Positions 35,370 through 38,455 of a DNA stretch of 38,455 bases are shown piece after piece. Below the pieces are notes generated by a model that saw only the letters and a program-made list of their open reading frames with translations, ran no database searches and was not told the origin of the DNA. The position numbers and the translations under genes are program-made. Source of the stretch: Nitrosomonas ureae. Lineage in GTDB: Bacteria; Pseudomonadota; Gammaproteobacteria; Burkholderiales; Nitrosomonadaceae. Numbering within the stretch: position 1 is the stretch's first letter; every line of letters starts with the position of its first letter. Location: assembly GCA_945872825.1 (NCBI GenBank), contig CAMCBD010000017.1, positions 1 through 38,455 of the forward strand, given 5' to 3'.

Positions 35370-36701
35370 ATGAATGACTGGATAGAAATCGACACCGTAA
35401 TAGAAGCGAAATGGATTATTCCCATTGAGCCGGCTGAAATCACACTGAATCAACACGCCATCGCAATAGATAAAGGGCTCATCAGAGATATTCTGCCAAT
35501 ATCCGAAGCCAAACTGCGTTACAAACCCAAGCAAACAATAACATTGAACGATCATGCACTGATCCCGGGCCTGATCAATTTGCATACCCATGCAGCCATG
35601 ACACTGATGCGTGGGTATGCCGATGATCTGCCTCTAATGGAATGGCTCAACAAACACATCTGGCCGATCGAAAATCAGCATGTTGATGCCCAATTTGTGC
35701 TGGATGGCACTCAGCTTGCCTGTGCTGAGATGATCAAAGGCGGCATTACTTGCTTTAATGACATGTACTTTTTCCCGGAATCCTGTGCTGAGGCCGCAAT
35801 CCACTCAGGAATGCGCGCTGCGATTGGTATGATTGTGATTGATTTTCCAACTGCCTATGCCAGTGACGCCGACGATTATCTGGCTAAGGGACTGAAATTA
35901 CGTGATCAATATCACCAGAACCCGCTGCTTTCCTTCTGTTTTGCGCCACATGCACCATATACTGTCAGCGACAAAACATTTAGCAGCATCCTGACTTACG
36001 CAGAGCAGCTCAATACCCCCATCCACACCCACTTACACGAAACCCAGGATGAAATCCGCATCAGTCTGGAAACCAATGGCATACGGCCCGTTGAACGCCT
36101 GCATCAATTAGGACTGCTCAGCCCTAATTTGATTGCGGTGCACATGGTGCATCTGACAGACTATGAAATTAAACTCGTGCATCAATACGGCTGCAGCGTT
36201 GCGCATTGCCCATCATCCAACATGAAGCTTGCCAGTGGTTTTGCGCCGATTCCTTCACTATTGAATCAGGGCGTTAATGTTGGCCTCGGTACAGACGGTG
36301 CAGGCAGTAACAATCGCCTAGATATGTTTGAAGAAATGCGTCAGGCCGCATTGCTGGCAAAAGCAATCAGTGGCCGGGCCGATTCCCTGCCCGCCCATCA
36401 AGCACTTAGAATGGCCACCCTGAATGGTGCCAATGCTTTGGGGTTGGGAGAAATAACCGGTTCATTAGTCGTTGGAAAAGCGGCTGATATCACAGCAATC
36501 AATTTTTCCAACCTGAATCTCACACCTTGCTATGATCCAACTTCACATTTGGTATACACAGCAAGCCGAGAGCAAGTGAGTCATGTATGGGTAAATGGTA
36601 GAATGTTATTGCACGATAAACAATTGACTACGTTGAACCCATTTGAACTGCAATATCGTACCGCTTACTGGCAAGAACGTATTGCTTCAACATCAAGATA
36701 A
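35370..36701 (+). CDS. mtaD: TRZ/ATZ amidohydrolase, probable 5'-methylthioadenosine/S-adenosylhomocysteine deaminase
   Basis: Zinc-dependent amidohydrolase of 443 residues, expected to deaminate methylthioadenosine and related adenosine compounds in the salvage route. Metal-site motifs: LINLHTHAAMTLMRGYADDL (HxH), a His in THLHETQDE, a His in VAHCPSSNMKLASG and the Asp in GLGTDGAGSNNRLDM. The start is only 22 bases after the T run of the ompA terminator and has no visible ribosome-binding site, so it may be weakly translated or the start may differ. Upstream of ubiG and the phosphatase gene, an order shared with Pseudomonas and other betaproteobacteria, where mtaD-ubiG-mupP occur together. 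Substrate assignment within the TRZ/ATZ group is by context. Confidence 0.85.
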   Translation: MNDWIEIDTVIEAKWIIPIEPAEITLNQHAIAIDKGLIRDILPISEAKLRYKPKQTITLNDHALIPGLINLHTHAAMTLMRGYADDLPLMEWLNKHIWPIENQHVDAQFVLDGTQLACAEMIKGGITCFNDMYFFPESCAEAAIHSGMRAAIGMIVIDFPTAYASDADDYLAKGLKLRDQYHQNPLLSFCFAPHAPYTVSDKTFSSILTYAEQLNTPIHTHLHETQDEIRISLETNGIRPVERLHQLGLLSPNLIAVHMVHLTDYEIKLVHQYGCSVAHCPSSNMKLASGFAPIPSLLNQGVNVGLGTDGAGSNNRLDMFEEMRQAALLAKAISGRADSLPAHQALRMATLNGANALGLGEITGSLVVGKAADITAINFSNLNLTPCYDPTSHLVYTASREQVSHVWVNGRMLLHDKQLTTLNPFELQYRTAYWQERIASTSR

Positions 36702-36720
36702 TCCGCATAAAGGAACATAA

Positions 36721-37428
36721 ATGGAAAATGACGGCATTAATGCTGATCCGCTGGAACTTGAGAAATTCAGCCAACTTGCACACCGCTGGTGGGATCCGAA
36801 CAGTGAATTCAAACCACTGCATGAAATCAATCCATTACGCCTTAATTACATTGATGAATTGGTTGGGGGACTGGAAGGAAAAACCGTTCTGGATGTGGGA
36901 TGCGGCGGCGGTATTTTATCCGAAGGCATGGTATCCAAAGGCGCTCATGTAACCGGTATTGATCTCAGCGATAAAGCGCTTAAGGTTGCCAAGCTACACT
37001 TGCTGGAAAGTGGTCACCAAGTTGATTATCGCAAGATTACAGTCGAATCCTTGGCGAAAGAGCAGCCACAACACTATGATGTGGTCACTTGCATGGAAAT
37101 GCTCGAGCATGTACCTGATCCGATGAGTGTTATTCGCTCATGTACCCAGCTAGCCAAACCCAAAGGATGGGTTTTCTTCTCAACCATCAACCGCAATCCG
37201 AAAGCTTATCTGCTTGCCATTATTGGTGCTGAGTACGTATTAAAACTGCTGCCGCGCGGCACACACGAATACTCCAAATTTATCAAACCATCCGAACTTG
37301 CGCGCATGGCACGAAATGCAGGTTTAACGGATGAAAAATTGATCGGCATGACGTACAACCCGATCACCAAAGTCTATGCACTAGAAAATGATACCGACGT
37401 TAACTACATCATGGCCTATCGCACCTAA
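36721..37428 (+). CDS. ubiG: ubiquinone O-methyltransferase UbiG
   Basis: S-adenosylmethionine-dependent enzyme that performs both O-methylations of ubiquinone synthesis. The 235 residues contain [20 protein letters not shown] at the N-terminus, the SAM-binding loop [15 protein letters not shown] and the following acidic GIDLSD, and [14 protein letters not shown]. The lipid-contact region [20 protein letters not shown] is characteristic of UbiG. An AAAGGA site precedes the ATG. It starts 19 bases after mtaD, so both are cotranscribed. MtaD could remove the S-adenosylhomocysteine formed, though that is inference. Confidence 0.95.
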   Translation: MENDGINADPLELEKFSQLAHRWWDPNSEFKPLHEINPLRLNYIDELVGGLEGKTVLDVGCGGGILSEGMVSKGAHVTGIDLSDKALKVAKLHLLESGHQVDYRKITVESLAKEQPQHYDVVTCMEMLEHVPDPMSVIRSCTQLAKPKGWVFFSTINRNPKAYLLAIIGAEYVLKLLPRGTHEYSKFIKPSELARMARNAGLTDEKLIGMTYNPITKVYALENDTDVNYIMAYRT

Positions 37429-37476
37429 TTTAATAGCTCAGGCACAATGCAATTTTCACCACTTAACTTCTGAGCA

Positions 37477-38124
37477 ATGATTAAAGCAGTCCTTTTCGAC
37501 TTTGATGGAACGCTGGCTGACACCGCACCCGATCTCGGCCATGCCCTGAACCGGCAACGCACCGCACGCGGCTTGCCTGCATTGCCCATTGAACAGATCC
37601 GCTCCCAGGCATCCGCCGGTTCACGGGGATTGCTGGGACTCGGCTTCAATATCAAGCCGGGTGACAGTGACTATGAATCCATGCGCGATGAATTTCTTGA
37701 TTTCTATACACAGCGCCTATGTCACGACACCTGCTTGTTTCCGGGTGTTGATGAATTGCTAAATCATTTGGAAACACGCAATCTGCCTTGGGGCATTGTG
37801 ACCAATAAGCCCGCGCGTTTTGCGCACCCATTGATTGCAATGCTCGGTTTGGCTCAGCGGGTTGCCTGCGTCATTTGCGGCGACGAAACCACCAACACCA
37901 AACCACACCCGGAACCGCTACTGACCGCCAGCAACCAAATAGCCATCTCACCCGTCCACTGCATTTATCTGGGAGACGATATCCGCGATGTCCAGGCCAG
38001 TCTGGCGGCAGGCATGCAACCCATTGTTGCCCGCTATGGCTACTTGGGTAATGACCAGCCGCCCGAAACCTGGGGCGCCCGATATCTAATCGATCATCCC
38101 AAAGAATTACTAACTTATCTGTAA
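37477..38124 (+). CDS. HAD-family phosphatase, MupP-like (or phosphoglycolate phosphatase Gph)
   Basis: A 215-residue HAD hydrolase. Motif I is VLFDFDGTLADTAPDL, motif II lies in WGIVTNKPARFA, the motif III lysine lies in TNTKPHPEPL, and motif IV is YLGDDIRDVQASLAAGM. The sequence details (TNKP, KPHPEPL, GDDIRDV, RYGYL, WGARYLIDHPKEL) and the position after mtaD-ubiG match Pseudomonas MupP, a MurNAc-6-phosphate phosphatase of peptidoglycan recycling. Phosphoglycolate phosphatase is the usual automated label. No other recycling gene (amgK, murU) is in this window, so I prefer MupP but cannot exclude Gph. The stop codon TAA lies within the TAAAG copied on the far side of the adjacent MITE. Confidence 0.85.
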   Translation: MIKAVLFDFDGTLADTAPDLGHALNRQRTARGLPALPIEQIRSQASAGSRGLLGLGFNIKPGDSDYESMRDEFLDFYTQRLCHDTCLFPGVDELLNHLETRNLPWGIVTNKPARFAHPLIAMLGLAQRVACVICGDETTNTKPHPEPLLTASNQIAISPVHCIYLGDDIRDVQASLAAGMQPIVARYGYLGNDQPPETWGARYLIDHPKELLTYL

Positions 38125-38271
38125 AGAGTGCCTCTAAAAATTCAGAATTCTAAACAAAACAAGGCACGAGCAAAAAATGGTGACGCAGCATATTACTGAT
38201 ATGTAAGGGAATATTTTTTGTGAGTAACAAAGTGTTCTGACGAAATTTGGATTTTTAGAGGTGCCCTAAAG
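38122..38271. mobile_element. MITE-like non-autonomous element (about 140 bp) with TAAAG flanks
   Basis: The body, 38127-38266, has ends AGTGCCTCTAAAAATTCA and, inward on the other strand, GGGCACCTCTAAAAATCCA, sharing CCTCTAAAAAT. TAAAG is present directly on both sides (38122-38126 and 38267-38271) and looks like a target duplication. The interior is nearly palindromic: CAAAAAAT (38171) against ATTTTTTG (38213) and CATAT (38189) against ATATG (38199). It contains no gene. Its terminal sequence resembles IS5-type ends, an impression that needs a database comparison. Confidence 0.6.
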
Positions 38272-38362
38272 AAGCACGTATTAATTCTGTTAGAATAACC
38301 CACTTATAGGACTTGAACTTTCTGGTTCCAACAACATCCTATACACTACCAAAACGAATACC

Positions 38363-38455
38363 GGGGACGATCTGGTTTCGACGTGGGTTGCAAAGCAGCG
38401 CAGGGCATACCGAGGATCAGTCTACCTCGTAAATCCATCTGAAAAAAAATAGTCG
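38363..38455 (+). ncRNA. ssrA: transfer-messenger RNA (tmRNA), 5' part, cut by the window edge
   Basis: The sequence from GGGGACGATCTGGTTTCGAC onward has the canonical 5' end of tmRNA: the tRNA-like acceptor and T-loop-like start, then CATACCGAGGATCAGTCTAC and CCTCGTAAATCCATCTG, as in pseudoknot 1 of the E. coli molecule. It ends AAAAATAGTCG; in E. coli the resume codon GCA follows AATAGTC, so the last base is probably the first base of the tag frame. With RNase R, encoded in this window, and SmpB it rescues stalled ribosomes. Confidence 0.93.

Noticed and set aside
36680..36720. Terminator between mtaD and ubiG
   Set aside because: Only 19 bases separate the genes and no hairpin is present; they look cotranscribed.
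1..38455. CRISPR array, prophage, toxin-antitoxin or biosynthetic cluster
   Set aside because: I saw no regularly spaced repeats, phage structural genes, paired small toxin/antitoxin frames or biosynthetic megagenes on either strand.

Overview
The window is mostly core chromosome of a Gram-negative proteobacterium. Gene content and order point to a betaproteobacterium, and I infer a relative of Nitrosomonas (Nitrosomonadaceae). The clues are the argS/SPOR/dsbA run, rnr-rlmB, gmk-rpoZ-spoT, ypjD/ffh, dut-coaBC/radC-rpmB-rpmG, mtaD-ubiG-mupP, an OmpA protein with a short Trp-rich N-terminal part, and a haem c peroxidase. No ammonia-oxidation gene is present, so the assignment to genus level is inference.

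Layout. Bases 1-760 hold nested mobile-element debris: the 5' part of an IS5-family transposase, cut by the window edge, sits inside a frameshifted relic of another transposase. Bases 1077-3366 encode a GAF-PAS-GGDEF-EAL cyclic-di-GMP protein that is split by one extra base. A secreted di-haem peroxidase with a His-rich N-terminus and a glycine-zipper lipoprotein follow. A tRNA-Leu(CAG) faces away from rnr-rlmB-argS-SPOR-dsbA-msrA, all on the plus strand. Next come an HDOD-GAF protein, gmk, rpoZ and a bifunctional spoT. A ypjD-type cytochrome c assembly protein is divergent from ffh, and dut-coaBC on the minus strand is divergent from radC.

An intact IS30-family element (about 23431-24532) separates radC from rpmB-rpmG. 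The rpmB promoter next to it is intact. From 25156 to 34167 the minus strand carries a fatty-acid desaturase with an unusual tail, rluE, sixA, yggU, yggT, proC, mutM and a four-gene ABC-export cassette (ATPase, permease, GldG-like protein, DUF4340). The plus strand then carries ompA, mtaD, ubiG and a mupP/gph phosphatase. A 140-bp MITE-like element begins two bases after the phosphatase stop codon, and the window ends inside the tmRNA gene (ssrA), at the start of the tag-reading frame.

Functionally the window covers translation and RNA quality control (RNase R, RlmB, ArgS, RluE, L28, L33, tmRNA), the stringent response (SpoT, omega), nucleotide and cofactor metabolism (Gmk, Dut, CoaBC, ProC, UbiG, MtaD), DNA repair (MutM, RadC-like), envelope and redox functions (DsbA, MsrA, peroxidase, OmpA, YpjD) and signalling (GGDEF-EAL, HDOD-GAF, SixA).

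I found no clear novel defence or biosynthetic system. The most noteworthy items are the one-base lesion in the GGDEF-EAL gene, the desaturase tail that resembles an ISL3-type transposase C-terminus, the nested elements, the MITE touching the stop codon next to ssrA, and several strong unassigned hairpins.
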